Source of the DNA: Siphonodentalium dalli | Taxonomy: Eukaryota > Mollusca > Scaphopoda > Gadilida > Siphonodentaliidae | Direction: 5' to 3' | Length of the DNA: 64,000 nt | Assembly: GCA_032622095.1 (NCBI GenBank) | Contig: CP136062.1 | Location: 194,687,887 to 194,751,886, forward strand | Notes under the pieces: generated by a model | Told to the model about the DNA's origin: nothing | Databases searched by the model: none | The model's input: only the letters and a program-made list of their open reading frames with translations | Shown here: positions 34,746-47,255 of the stretch, piece by piece | Numbering within the stretch: the stretch's first letter is position 1 | Layout of the letters: each line of letters starts with the position of its first letter | Translations under genes and position numbers: made by a program

Positions 34746-37140
34746 GTAACCAAGTTTCACGAGTACATACAGTACATAAAGAGTGTGCGATAAGCAAAAC
34801 ACTCAACACCCGGGGTGTCCAACTGAGCCCATTGTGGATTACTAGGATTCATCGTGATTTTTTTTCACGGTGATCCACAGTGACTTGCGTGGAGCGGATT
34901 AATATTAATCAGCAGAAAATTGTATAGACTGAGCAGTCATACTTCGAGCTTCGTCTCATGTTTGTATTACTGTGTAAATATGCCGATAATTCAGGGTCAT
35001 AATCAATTGTTTTCAATCAGAATATAATTTAAGAGGCCACACTATTTACTCGAGCATGTTATATCCATTTCCGGAATCTGAGCCAGATCTCCGTCACTCC
35101 CCGGAAAAGTAAAGGACGGGAACTTCCGTCTTCCACGTATAAACACGCCAATTATAATTATGTTTGATCCTATTAGTGTTTATGCTATGCGAATGCGTTC
35201 ATGATATTCCGTTTGTTCTAATTAAAGTGATGTGAAACACTCCGTTATATACATGGAGAATAATCTTGTTCATAGTTGTTATTTTTACAAATATTATATC
35301 CAAATTGACGGCACACACCGCCATTATTATATATTAATTAAATGCAGTGACTCTCGATGACAAAATATTTGTCGCTAGTTCATCACCGATAGATGCGTCC
35401 CGAACCGAGTAGTACATATTTACATTTGAGCGTAGTTCAGACGATGTTTTCTATGGAGTGGTGCGGTCGATTTGCTTGAGATTTTCGGCCATGTTAGTAG
35501 AATGGTATATTCCCCCAGTTAGCATAGCGCCTGAATACTAACTTATCAGTTTCATGCCCCAAACAAGTACATAATATGTCTTTAAGCGTCAGCTGCAAAA
35601 ATCTGCAAAGGCTTTTAAATGGCGGAACACAATCTTTATATGTATTTACCCATTTTACTAGTTATTGTAGAATTTGAGTATACGTCCGTATTTGAGTATA
35701 TACACACCAACCCGCCTCACCACCACATGTATGTGGTCAGCGGTAATCCCAGATCCAACGGACAGGACAGGCCGGTGTATATGACCATGCAGCCACTACC
35801 ACGACTATTAAGGATTAGATATAAAGGTTTTGATGGCCATATATCGACTTTCAAAAGAGGAAGTTTTAAAACGTATTGAATTTTTGTCAGCCTAAATATC
35901 CAATTATCGCCTGCTATAAAGAGATACAAACATTATTTTTTAGATTCTTTTTTCAGAGGTGATACATTCTGTGACTTAAATCGGGGTTTCTTCCCAGATA
36001 TATTGCGTACCCATATAAGTAAAGTAGTTTATTTCTTATTGATCATTATGTAGCCTTGTCACAAGAACTTGTCAAAAGCGATACATGTACATTACTTTGT
36101 TTGATCTCATCGCTGGACGAATTTTGGCTCGCTGATGGGCAATTACGTAACCCACCGATGCACCTCACAATAAAATAAGGGGCTGCAGAATGCGGTCACA
36201 CCACTTCCAGCTGTACAGCCATGCCAACATGTGTGGATTTGATTCAAAGAGTAAATTTGGTAGCTATCTCATATAACCCTTGTGTTGGTCAGATAATTAC
36301 ACACGCTGTGTTAAACGCTCGCACCATCTGGTGTTTTAATTATGTGGGTCATACATCGGACCCAGTGAACTTTCCCATAGCTTTAATTTATGTATGGCCA
36401 TGAAGTTGTTTGCGCTGCAACCGCTGTATCTATAAAAGAGGTTTCGCAAAATCACTTTTACAAATAAAGGTTAGAAATAATTGATCAATCTTACATGATG
36501 GCGGCATCCCATTACTTGTATAGACATAGGCATAGTTTATTGCACAAGTGATCGCTATGCAAGTATAGTATACGGGAAGCAATAAAGAACAAGAAGTGAA
36601 GAAAAATCAAATGTCAATTTAACATAATGAGGACATTTTTGTTAATGTAGAAGGTGAACATGTAAATAAGCTATCCGTAAGGTGACTATATGCTTCTTTT
36701 AATTGTGTTTATCGATGTGTACATCATAATCATGTAAAATGTTCATTGTCTGATCTATTGGGTACTCTCTATGAAAGTACACAGTGTTTTATTTAAAATC
36801 ATTTGAGTTTAATAATTTTTTTAATTTCAGTTCATCATGGTATCCACAAAACGTTGGCCAAATCGTCTTTGAATACTTAAATAAAATGCATCGGAGTGAG
36901 CCTCAGTGAGGTATATGCAGAGCAGTGCAGTAAGACATGCACTTCATCTATATGAAATCCAAATCAATGAAGTTTGCCTCTCGATTGCATCAGCATTTGG
37001 TTTTCCTAACTATTCGCCCAATCCGTATTTTACAGTTTTACACAAATAGATTATAGCTATGACTCCTTCGCGATGATGAAATATATTTTAATGTATTATG
37101 GCTGTTACGTCCAGGACCGCCGCCCCATGAAATTCTAACT
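34746..37140. other. No gene seen
   Basis: AT-rich intron 1 sequence. It holds a fragment at 35838-35895 (ATATCGACTTTCAAAAGAGG) also present near 20550. Otherwise featureless. Confidence 0.35.
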
Positions 37141-37145
37141 GTCAA

Positions 37146-37181
37146 CTCTCTCTCTCTCTCTCTCGCTCTCCTCCCTCCCTA

Positions 37182-37256
<75 letters not shown>

Positions 37257-37257
37257 A
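37146..37257 (+). repeat. (CT)n microsatellite
   Basis: About 110 bp of CTCTCT with a few CCCTCC and TATCTC interruptions. It is followed by AATCTGTCTGTGTGTTTGAA text shared with the fragments at 38560-38640 and 41665-41740. Confidence 0.95.
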
Positions 37258-37479
37258 CACCATACCACATCTGCCAATATGGAATCTGTCTGTGTGTTTG
37301 AATTTTTATCCCAGACCACTGAACCGAGTTGAACCAAATTTGGTGAGGTGGTGACTCGGAGTGACTCGGGGTGACTCGGGGTATCTTAGCGGAGGTTATT
37401 ACGGCGTCAGTTTTCAAAAGTTTGATCTACAAAAAATTAATTAAATAAATAATTGCTTTTAAAAATAAGCTCACAATGG

Positions 37480-37765
37480 GATTATTTCAGAATCAAATAA
37501 GTTCAATATGAACCTATGTTAATATTTAGGTCCAATGTGAACATATTTGCAACGAGGATATGTTACAGCACCTGATGTACGCTGTTTATAATATGTTTCA
37601 CTTTGGCCCGCACCAGCCAACGGAATAACAGGTATAAGTCCCCCATGGGCTTATTCCAGAATGAAATAAGTCCAATATGAACCAATTTAAATATTTAGGT
37701 CCAATATGAACCTCTTTGCAAGATGATTTGGGAGCCTGATTTGGGAGCCTGATATACTGTTTACA
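37480..37765 (+). repeat. Two-copy tandem repeat (~175 bp)
   Basis: ATTATTTCAGAATCAAATAA then TTTAGGTCCAAT.TGAACAT is repeated with changes about 175 bp later (CTTATTCCAGAATGAAATAA then TTTAGGTCCAATATGAACCT). A short GATTTGGGAGCCT repeat follows. Confidence 0.6.
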
Positions 37766-38460
37766 TCAAAACTATATTAGTAATGTCGAGAGATCATGCT
37801 TATATATTTTTCTTGATTTTATTCTGATGTAAATTTAAATTAAAGGTATAACATAATCGTATTTCGTCATCACGTGTATATATACTTTCCGATTGCAATT
37901 AATTGCGGTAGCAATGACAAGCAGGGCGTTAAATAACTTAAAGTAGTGTGGTTAAGGCACGTCATTGTTAAAGTGGTTAAGGAACGTCGGTCATTGTTGG
38001 TAATATAAGTGTATATGGGCTGGAGAGTACCATGCAGACACAATGAAACTAAGAGTGTGTCTATACATAGATGTATCATTCGTATCGATAGAGTATGCAT
38101 CGAGTTTTGACTATACAGTATATGAAAAGTTATAGATCATGCCATGATTCTCTATACTCTGGCTACGCGTCCGTTGAGATCATATTCCACCCGTTCAAAA
38201 CATGGAAACCTTTTTGATGTTCTGACGTATTCTGGCGCGGAACTTTATAACTTTGAACAGACAAAGCACGGACCATATTTCTTTTTTAATATAACTGGTC
38301 CCGAATAGTCTGTTTCCAGAGTGGACTTATAACCGTTATTCCGTTGGATGGCGCGGGCCACAGTGAAAACACACTATAAAGAGCGCACATCTGGTGCTGC
38401 AACATATCATCGTGCAAATACACACGTACAGGTTCATGTTGGACCTAAATTTTTATTTTT

Positions 38461-38640
38461 TTTATTTATTAAATTAATTTTTTTTTAAATCATTATCTTG
38501 ATAAACAAGCGCCGTTATAGCCTCCGGCAGGGTACCCCAAGTCACCACACCTAATTTGGTTGACATCGGTTCAGGGGTCTGGGAGAAAAATTCAAACAGA
38601 CAAACAGACAGATCCTACTCTTTGGTTGTTTATAGATTAG
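38461..38640 (-). repeat. Decayed CTGTCTG-type dispersed repeat (possible Helitron-like end)
   Basis: On the minus strand, ATAGGATCTGTCTGTTTGTC then CCCAGACCCCTGAACCGATG and ACCAAATTAGGTGTGGTGAC. Similar text lies at 37285-37360 and 41665-41740. Assignment to Helitrons is tentative. Confidence 0.35.
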
Positions 38641-38682
38641 GCGCTGGTGAATGACGCCATGTATTTTTTTTATATCCATCAG

Positions 38683-39072
38683 TTATTTTTCAAAGATCGC
38701 AGATATGGAATTTGGAGAAACTGGCACATGTCTTCCGGTTAGCAACTGTGAGGAGATTGCTAAAGTGCGGAATCGGCAATAGGAAGAATTCCCATGTGAT
38801 TTAGACCTATTAGATTCATTTAGACCAATTTTGTTGTTTAGCTTAATGAAAACACTGGAAGATGTCATGGCACGGTATATGACGTCGTTTACGTAATTTT
38901 GACATTGCGGGCCAGAAACCAGATACGATTGCACAATCCATGACAAGTATTGTCGTGTCATCTCCACAGGACCACTGTATTGTGTTACATAAATTATTCT
39001 TAGCGTTATGTCGTCGATAATAAAAGAAAATTCGAGGCGCAGCGTGTGTGGTTGCTCCACTATACGAGTCAC
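38683..39072 (-). other. 129-codon open frame, unrecognised
   Basis: Starts MTRIVEQPHTLRLEFSFIID. Composition is not extreme, but I see no domain, splice context or homologue. It lies on the same strand inside SLC7 intron 1 and could be chance or old transposon sequence. Confidence 0.2.
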
Positions 39073-39427
39073 GTATGCTTCATATTAAATACTAACAAGT
39101 TTTAACAGTCTTGTGATTTCTGGAGTGAAATAGAGCGGAGAGTTTATAAGTGTTGGGTTTAGATATTTTATTCTAAGTTCATTAAATTCCCTACATCTCA
39201 GTACCATGTGGTATTCATCGCCGATTTCAAGATTGCATATTCGGTCGGAATAATCCGTATATAATGGCGTATTTAACTATTTATCCAAGCGCCGTGTTCT
39301 GTATATAGGGAGTTAGTGGTTTCGTGTGCGGAAAGCCATAATACTGATATGTATTTCTCTCGTATGGTTTATAATCCGGTAAAATGTGAGTTTGCTTGAT
39401 TTCGAGTTTGTTGACCACCATTCTTAA

Positions 39428-39896
39428 AGGTACTCAATCCGTAAAGAGGGTCCCCATCTCAACAGATTCCAACAACAACAATCCGATCAGAGGGTCCTAT
39501 ATTACTATTTCTTTGGCTTTGGGGGTAAAACATATCTGATTCGAGTCGAGGAACCCATCAATCAAAGCTCAGAGTTATTAGATATTGATTTTTGAAATTT
39601 GTTATGTTCTCGAGATGAGTACTAATAACTGCCGTAATCTGCTCTGGATGTGTACTCCAAATCTATTCAAACAGACAAGGATGGATAACTCTAAAATCAA
39701 CTGGTAATTTTAACGCAATTTTGACTGAGTTCTGGGCCAGATAGTATTCCCGATAATGAAAAATAATAGATTTCTAAAATCGATATCTAACAAATATGAG
39801 CTTTGATGGGTGACTTCCTCGACTCGAATCAAATATTTTTGACCCCCGAAGCCATTGAAATAGTAATTGAGAGGAGTTTTATCGGATTGAGTACCT
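39428..39896 (+). mobile_element. TTAA-flanked MITE, family E, copy 1
   Basis: A 469-bp element between TTAA sites at 39424-39427 and 39897-39900. The ends are AGGTACTCAATCCG and, inverted, AGGTACTCAATCCG (perfect). The inside has partly inverted blocks CTGATTCGAGTCGAGGAACC and CCTCGACTCGAATCAAAT, so much of the element can fold back. Confidence 0.85.
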
Positions 39897-39905
39897 TTAA
39901 TTGTA

Positions 39906-40050
39906 TGTACAGTAATGCCCTAAATAATCGACTCCTTAACCACAGCAGAATTATGGGTAATTTTTCAGGATTTAGTCGGAAATATGGCTTGTTGCCATTC
40001 ATCGGAAAGCTCTCAGTTAAGGAGTCGATTATTTAGGGCATTACTGTACA
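39906..40050. repeat. 145-bp element with perfect 35-bp inverted ends around a shared core
   Basis: The arms TGTACAGTAATGCCCTAAAT... (39906-39940) and ...ATTTAGGGCATTACTGTACA (40016-40050) are perfect inverted repeats. The core 39941-40015 contains ATTATGGGTAATTTTTCAGG through GAAAGCTCTC, also found at 29847 and 47256. Confidence 0.85.
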
Positions 40051-40848
40051 TGTCACGTCGTTTACCAGTAAGTGTGTTATTGAAGCTTTTCGAGCGTGTA
40101 TAGTACTCGTTGTTGGTCCAGATACTATACTCATACCAGTCTGATAAATATACAGACTCCATGTCACTACCCTTCATCTACTTTCGTAAGTTGATTGAAA
40201 TGAAACACGGTCTAATTGTATTAGACTGTACTCATACCTAAGCAGTTAAGGGTGTCACGAATACCAATAATAAATAAGTTATTTATTAAACACATTATCA
40301 CAATATAAAAAAAATACATAACAAGTACTACAAAGAAGTAGATATTCGTGTTCATGTGGAAATTTGAAAACAATTATAATCCTCATCCTGCATGTCACTC
40401 CACCAATATTTTAAGTATAATTCCGAGCCATGCCCATACACCAACTGTATTCCACTAATTTATCGATCTATATGCTAATCCTCGGACATGACGACTATAG
40501 CTTGAACTTAAGTTTAGCTCGTAGCTTAAAGATTACACCAATTTGTAGCTTTAGATTCCTGAATTAATTACTTAACCCCGTGTGAACTTGCACACTGCCC
40601 AATCCGCTCGCCGCCTATTAGGGCAAATAGTGGCTATCAGAGTCTCATAGTCTATCAGTGTCTCACATAGGTCTATCGATGTTTGTTTTTTTGTCCATTT
40701 CGACGAAGTTTGCATGGGACTCGCCGACACCTACATGGTATATGTCGACTGTTCCAAATGTGGGCAATATTTCAATAATATTCTATCAATTCGTGATTGT
40801 GATTTCTCGAAATAGACACACACAAAAACATGACATGGAACACTGATA

Positions 40849-41178
40849 CACCACTGGTCAAGTGGTCCTGCTAACATGCGATGATGTTGGTGGTCCTGCT
40901 GAATTGCTATGATGCGGGTAGGGCAAACTTATGCCGTTACGAAACAGTACTGTTATTTTTTTCTAAAGTTGTCATTTTCGCGGTGTTTGGCTAATCCGAG
41001 CGATTTAAGAAAAAAAAACCAGTAGGTGTATGAAACATTCAAGAACATATATAGACGAAATAAAAAAATATAACGGTATTTTTTGTTAACAGCATCAGTT
41101 TGCCATAACAGCATCATAGCAATTTAGCAGGACCCAACCTCATCGTAGCACATTAGCAGGACCACTTGACCAGGGGTG
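40849..41178. mobile_element. 330-bp element with ~90-bp inverted ends
   Basis: The ends CCACTGGTCAAGTGGTCCTG and (inverted) CCCCTGGTCAAGTGGTCCTG continue matching through ATTGCTATGATG and GGCAAACT.ATGC.GTTA. It is the short form of the family at 28937-31054. Confidence 0.7.
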
Positions 41179-41477
41179 TGATAAGCTTTTGTTTGCAGGA
41201 ATAGTCAGTTGGGCATGCAGTGTGAACTTGTACGGTCCTTTGTGTGTGATATTTACGAGTGCAACGGGGTCATGCAATGATAACTGATTGTATCGGCAGT
41301 GGAATACATGCTCAGATGGAATACGCTCGACAGTCGCCAAATATTATTTGATGTCAAAATGGACGGAGGTACAGGCTCAGTATGATGTGTTGATTGATTC
41401 AAATGCATGATATGTGCGTGAACAAGTTACCAGTTCTTATCGAAATGGCGTCCATTGGTTGAATGTGTAGGTATATG

Positions 41478-41591
41478 CGCGTGGATTATATAAGCGACGC
41501 GCCCCATGCTATGGGCGACTCGCATATATAAGATATTGTATAGGCAAGCGGGTTTTTCGCTAAATTTGAGGAAGCTCCAGTCATGAAAGGG
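41478..41591. mobile_element. TTAA-type MITE, subfamily C, half copy
   Basis: Only the right half remains: ATGGGCGACTCGCATATATAAG (one hairpin arm), then GAAGCTCCAGTCATGAAAGG and a flanking TTAA at 41592-41595. Confidence 0.6.
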
Positions 41592-42516
41592 TTAACCCAC
41601 GATCAGTTATGTTATGCACAGAAGCAGGTATCTTGATGCCGGTAATCTCCACACGTATAAAAAGTAGGAAATGTCTGTCCCTTCCTTATTTCCTCTCAGA
41701 CCCCTGGACCGATTTCAACCAAATTTGGATTGGTGACAGAAGCTTATATTTAAAACCTATATTATACAACTTGCAGTGGTACATACATGTATATGTCATA
41801 TATAGTTAAGCCTCAAACGAAGCGCAGTAATTACTCTCTTCATCTATTTTCCGGAGATAATAGCCTGCCGACATACATGAAATTCCTATATATACGAACA
41901 GTATATATACTCCGGAAAGACTTACCAGGCTTAAAGTGACACTTGTACCTCGTTCGTGGTTCGTTAATTTGCGTGTGGAACAAGGAGATACATTTTACGG
42001 AAGCGATGGTTTATAATAGCGGATACAGGAATCAAACACTCAACCAGACGCGCGAAGGGAATAATACACACACACACATGCATATAAATGTACTTATATG
42101 TTAACTATATACCCGCGAATATCATGCATATATGTAATTATAGTATATCCATATATTATAGATGTTCAGTTTGTAGAATGTGACTTGTAGCTCGTATATA
42201 ATGTGAAATGGTGGATGGCAACATATGATATATACTGGTAGCGAAATGAATCGGAGATCACGCGAACAAGGAGCATATCGCAACATAAATTCGAGCAACA
42301 CGTTCGCAGTATAATAATGAGAATGCATGGTTGCAAAAGGGATAAGTCCGAAAAAGTGGAATTTAAAGAACGTGTGTCAATTGGTTGAGCTATAAGGTAA
42401 ATCATCATACATGTACATGCAGTCGATTATGTTATAACTAACTCGGACATATATCTCCCAAATCAGAATGATCCATGATGTATATAATTGGACATCAAGC
42501 GGAATATCTCTATTAA

Positions 42517-42774
42517 CCCTCTCATGACTGGAGCTTCCTGAAATTGTGCGAAATCCCTGTGCCAATGCATTCTCTTATACATGCGAGTCGCCCATAGGGC
42601 GCCTCCCATATATAAGAGAATTCATTAGCCTAACAATAATTACCTTGATCTTGTAAGCCAATGCATTTCTTATATATCCAAGGCTCTCTATCTGAGACTT
42701 TTAAATAATGTATAAGATAATGCTATGACACATGACCTTTTATGCTGCACCAGCGCAGCTCCCGTCATGAAAGT
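42517..42774. mobile_element. TTAA-type MITE, subfamily C, copy 2, next to the exon 1 donor
   Basis: The left TTAA is at 42513-42516. The ends are CCCTCTCATGACTGGAGCTTC and, inverted, CACTTTCATGACGGGAGCTG. The hairpin at 42561-42630 has loop-stem CGCCC-ATA-GGGCG instead of the usual CGACC-ATA-GGTCG. The element ends about 24 bp inside intron 1 of the SLC7 gene. Confidence 0.65.
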
Positions 42775-42798
42775 GCCCAAACGTTTTCATGTACTCAC

Positions 42799-42999
42799 CG
42801 ATCCGACCTCGGCGACCACTCCTTTAGGCGAAATGAATATTCCTGATCCTATAATAGTCCCAACAATTATAGTGACACCATTAAACAGTGTGAGTTCCTG
42901 TTTAAGTTCGACAGTTTGTTCTACAACCACATCTTGTTTATCTACACTTGGATCATAATTGTTCACCACAAGCTTGTTTGTAGTTCGACCTCCTCCCAT
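42799..42999 (-). CDS. SLC7-family amino-acid transporter light chain, coding exon 1
   Basis: First coding exon (67 codons) of a heteromeric amino-acid transporter light chain, a 12-TM plasma-membrane exchanger that normally pairs with an SLC3 heavy chain. The N-terminal cytoplasmic tail is about 37 residues. TM1 follows, reading [20 protein letters not shown] and then [17 protein letters not shown] is the substrate-binding unwound helix of the family. The ATG at 42999 gives a tail of normal length. The exon ends in phase 0 at a GTGAGT donor (42798 downwards). Exon 2 starts with VGLSLIIW, which is the expected family continuation. A degenerate TTAA-type MITE begins only about 24 bp into the intron. 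The closest type is LAT / y+LAT (SLC7A5-A8 or related); I cannot choose between paralogues from this N-terminal part. Confidence 0.9.
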
Positions 43000-43430
43000 G
43001 ATGGAGTCCGTGAATATAAACTATGTCCAGAATAAGAATAAAATTCGATGAGGTTTCTACCGTTATGTAGTGCACAACTAACACTGGTGCTGATGAAAGG
43101 TAAAACCACGTGTTAAACTGTCCGATGAAGCGACTTGTTTACGAACACACCGGGCTTTCCATTCAAACGCGCTCGTTATATACACGCCGGCCGGCTCGCG
43201 AAAACGCGCATTAATAAGCTAATCCAACCGTTCAAAAGCTACACATGCTTCGGTAAAAGGAGTAATTATCATTCTATGAAGATATCACAGAAGATTCGAG
43301 CCGTCTATTTGAATGAATGTACGCACGCGACCAAAAAATCGAAGCATTTTATTGATTATACTTTAGCACAACAACAGAAGAATGATGCAATGTGCAGGAT
43401 CTACGGCAGGCCGTTTCGTTATTAATTTCT
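43000..43430 (-). promoter_or_regulatory. Probable 5' UTR / promoter region of the SLC7 gene
   Basis: The stretch directly upstream of exon 1 has a locally CpG-richer patch (about 43130-43220, with CGCGCTCG and GCCGGCCGGCTCGCG), unlike its AT-rich surroundings. No convincing TATA box was seen. A 96-codon open frame on the plus strand (43135-43425) starts 136 bp from the SLC7 ATG and could be a divergent transcript. It matches nothing I recognise and may be chance. Confidence 0.35.
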
Positions 43431-44423
43431 AACCGACCAGCGCTGCTTATCCGCAAGTGTTGCAGGGAAGTAACAAACTATTGATAATTAAGTCATATAA
43501 AGGTAACAGCTGTCAATAAGATATAGTGGTTATCGACTTTCAATTTTGTTTCAACTGCATATGGTTTGGGGGCTTAAAACAGGGATTTCGTCTGACTGTT
43601 GTGTAAAATGGGCATTCCATAAGGAAATTATATTCTGTATTAGAAAATAATCCGTGGAAGGGGAATAACTATATCTCTTAGTTGTGAATTATGATGCGTT
43701 CTGTCTAAATAACGGGGGGAAATTCTTGGTGTGAATATACGAGAATCTCTGTCACTTGGTGGACACTCCTTTGCCACAGCTGCTCCGTATATTCCGGTAG
43801 AATATATATATTTTTGGTTCCTCTCACAAATGGTATATATTAAATATGGAATATATATTGCACATAATGTGATATGGGCATTCGAAAATTACGTGGGCCT
43901 TTAACTATAGGGTATACTGGGAAATAAAACAAATTGTACTGGATCTGTCATCTAGATCTGTGCGATGTACTGCGATTATATTAAGTGATAAAAGTAACAG
44001 CTGCGTGTTAGTATACAAGTATAGTACGAATATTTGATGGCATGGAATGAAGCGACGGATGAAACAGTGCCACGTGGAATTCAGAAACGCATCATGGTCA
44101 GCGAGGTTCTATCTGTTTCCAATTAAATTCACTTAATATATGAGGCACTGCGTAATAATAAATTTTGTAGTCAAAGAAATAAAAGTGCGCATGTACACGG
44201 TTGTGTTAGCCCATAGAACTTGATGATAGAAGACTACCAGACCCACACGTGACACTGTGGAAACACACGTGATGCAGATATTACGTCTCTGACACAAACT
44301 CGTGTTTGTATTATCACACAGGGATTGTGGAGGCTTACAAAACAGTGGGGTCATAATTTGGGGGCGGGGGTGTGGGTGTAGATAACTTATGGAGGTCGGA
44401 CAATCAGGAGAATATAATGGAAC

Positions 44424-44540
44424 ATGTACCGCACACAGCCCCCTGGGGAAAATTACTAAAATACCAATATAGATTATACCAGTGGTATAGTCTATATTGG
44501 TATTTTAGTAATTTCCCCCAGGGGCCTGCATGTGGTACCG
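44424..44540. repeat. Long hairpin
   Basis: CCCTGGGGAAAATTACTAAA... pairs with ...TTTAGTAATTTCCCCCAGGG. Arms are about 41 bp and nearly perfect around ATACCAGTGGTAT, with weaker pairing extending to about 58 bp (GTACCGCACACAG / CTGCATGTGGTAC). Confidence 0.85.
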
Positions 44541-44767
44541 CATCAGTATTTCAGTACCGGCACATAGTCATCGGGATTACAATTGCATTGAACATAATTG
44601 TTATATGGGGTTTGGGATTTAACCCGGGGGGATTTGGAAGGGGCGGAACCCCTTCCCTACAACCCACTTTTGAATTTATTTAAAGTACATAACATGGTAC
44701 AACATAATCATGAAATGATGGATCAATGGATGAGAATGATGTTATTTTTTTTCTTTGGTTTCTTGTT

Positions 44768-46163
44768 TTACCTGTTTTCTGATGTAGTTGCTATTGTTGT
44801 TGTTGTTGTTGTTGTTGCTGGTTCAGGTTCGGAGGAGATGGCCATGGCTTGGAGAATTTCTGCTGATTCTCTTTCACGTTTTTCTGCCTGTTCTGCCAAG
44901 TATTTTCTTGCCGATGCCATCTCCTCCAACGCGAACTGAACGACCTCCGAGAGGCGGTCGCTGTTTATAGAACTGTTGTTGTTGTTGTTGCTGTTGGTCT
45001 CGGTGGAGGTAGAAGACTCCGGACAGGTCTATTCCGGAGTCATCGGGTTGAATGGTGAACCAATCTCCATCCCGGCAGCTGGCTGGATCTCATCAGTCAG
45101 CATTCCAGTGGGGGAGAGGTGGTCTGGGCGTCTCTCAGACCTCTCCCGAGCTGGTGTCAGAGTGCTAATTTTTGGACAATTATTACCTTGTTTATCTACA
45201 TTGATTTTGCCGATATTCGTTTCTATAGTATTCGCGTTAGGTTCGTTTCTTTGTTAGATTAGGCTTTCTCGAAATTACAACATCTCTTTGTATTAATCAG
45301 CTGGCTATTCTTATGCAACTTGTTAATTCCTGCCCAAGCATGTGCTCGTTAATTACCATTCATCGCACGTATTCTTAGCTTTACTTTTAATAATAACTTA
45401 TTTGTCGAACTGTTAATGCCATTGTGGTGATCGGATAATTTATAATACAAATCTGTTAATCTAATCATGCATCATCAATTCACACCTGTTCATGCTTTGT
45501 ATATAAGAATTTGTAATACTGTGCTCTTCAGCGGCACTATATCACTCAACCGTGGGTTGTAGGAGAGGGCTTACAGCCCTTTCAAATCTTCCCGGGGGGA
45601 TCTTCCCAAACCCAAACTCCAAACTCAGTCGATATGGCAGTCTATGTTTTGGAATTCCAATATTCAGTCACGTTTCACCTATTACAACTGGAGGTCCAAT
45701 TGTTTGGTGGATTCCAACTATACCGTATATTTGTATTGTGTAAATAAATGCCAATTCCCCAGAAAGACTCAATCTTGATTCAACCCGAAATCAGCTCTAT
45801 CAAACTGGACTACCGGTAGCATCTTCGGTGGTGCACAGGCGACCACCAGTCTTCGCGGCCGAGTGGGAGGAGGCAGTCGGCCGATCCACAGCTGCCCTAT
45901 TCTTACTCCACTCAGCCCTCCAAGCTGCGTCCCTGTGTCGACGTGAAGGGGTCTTCTTCCTCCTCGTCCCTGCTCCGGTGGTCACATTTCTGCCGACGCT
46001 CTTGAGCTCCTGCATGGTGGTGTCCAGCTGATGAAGTCCTGTACTCCACGGATAGAGTTACGAAGCCACCCTTAGCCTGGTGAAGATTCCAGCTAAGGGT
46101 GTCCACAACGCATAGTCTACCCAAGGCCGCTAACAAAACGAGGGGATTAATTGCATTGAACAT
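44768..46163 (-). pseudogene. Copy 1 of the TE-type ORF, frameshifted and interrupted by an LTR
   Basis: It corresponds to the 242-codon frame at 47575-48303. It starts MFNAINPLVLLAALGRLCVV. One extra base near 45972 (GCTCCGGTGG versus GCTCGGTGG) shifts the frame before RRKKTPSRRHRD, and the solo LTR splits the C-terminal half. The CAA/AAC codon runs differ from copy 2 by multiples of three bases. Confidence 0.6.
45155..45802 (+). mobile_element. Solo LTR (648 bp)
   Basis: It starts TGTCAGAGTGCTAATTTTTG and ends TCAGCTCTATCA. It is flanked by AGCTGG (45149-45154) and AACTGG (45803-45808), a 6-bp target duplication with one change. Copy 2 keeps the empty site GAGCTGGACTACC. Inside are a TATATAAG box (about 45500) and AATAAA (45742), as expected of an LTR promoter and polyadenylation signal. 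The orientation follows from these signals. Gypsy-type is my guess. Confidence 0.8.
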
Positions 46164-46860
46164 AAAAGCAAGTGCAAATAATGTCCGAACAGAAGTATAT
46201 AACCCTTAAATATATAAGAGAATGAACCGTCACAGGTCATGAAATGGTTAACGCGTGTGTCATAACTATTTTGATCCTCGGAAATGGGACCGGGATGTAA
46301 TAAAAGCGAGAACAATAATTTCAGACGAATGTAAAAACCCAGCACGCCAATTGGAAAATGATTGCGACAATGTATATAGGCGCAAATTACAGATACTACC
46401 ACTATACAGTCTCGACCATATGACCCTGCCAAACATTAGTCACAGTAACAGCAAATCCAAATAATTTATAAATAATACTTATATTACAAATTATATGTAA
46501 TTTATATCTGTTCCTTGTGACATGTGGCACGTCACCCCCCCCCCCCACACACACACTTTTCTCACAAATTATGGATATTATAATAGTAGTGTAATTACTT
46601 CCAAAATTTTGAATCTACATCGCCTCCAATTGCAATTTTGACTGCCAGCACCTCAAAAGTGCACCAAATTGCACCCATTTTCAGCCCCTCCCATGAGCCC
46701 CCATAGCATGCTCGGATGTGTGGCACTAATCTTTAAATCGTGGCTACGGATATGGATCACATTAGTATATGTTGACACCAGTTCTCTCTCTAAAAAAAAA
46801 GAAGGTCATTCAAGTAATAGTATTTACGAAAATCTTATTCCAATTTTTCTTCAGCATGGA

Positions 46861-47255
46861 ACAATAAAGAGCGTTCCCTGTTAGTCTATTCCTGATACGG
46901 TAACAATAAAGAGCGTTTCTTGTTAGTCTATTCCTGATATGGTAACAATAAAGAGCGTTCCTTGTTAATCTATTCCTGATATTGTAACAATAAAGAGCAT
47001 TCCTTGTTAGTCTTTTCCTGATACGATTTAAATAAAGAGCGTTTCTTGTTAGTCTATTCCTGATATGGTAACAATAAAGAGCGTTCCTTGTTAGTCTATT
47101 CCTGATATGGTAACAATAAAGAGCATTCCTTGTTAGTCTTTTCATGATACGGTTTAAATAAAGAGCGTTTCTTGTTAGTCTATTCCTGATATGGTAACAA
47201 TAACGAGCGTTCATTGTTAGTCTATTCTTGATATGGTAACACTAAAGAACGTTCC
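46861..47255 (+). repeat. 42-bp minisatellite, copy-1 array (about 10 units)
   Basis: The unit is CAATAAAGAGCGTTCCTTGT then TAGTCTATTCCTGATATGGTAA. Two alternating variants exist (ATGGTAACAA and ACGGTTTAAA before AAAGAGCG). Confidence 0.9.

Noticed and set aside
37142..37417. Arg-Glu repeat frame
   Set aside because: Translation of a (CT)n microsatellite.
45155..45802. Complete LTR retrotransposon
   Set aside because: Only one LTR is present, with target duplications at both ends and no internal domain, so it is a solo LTR.
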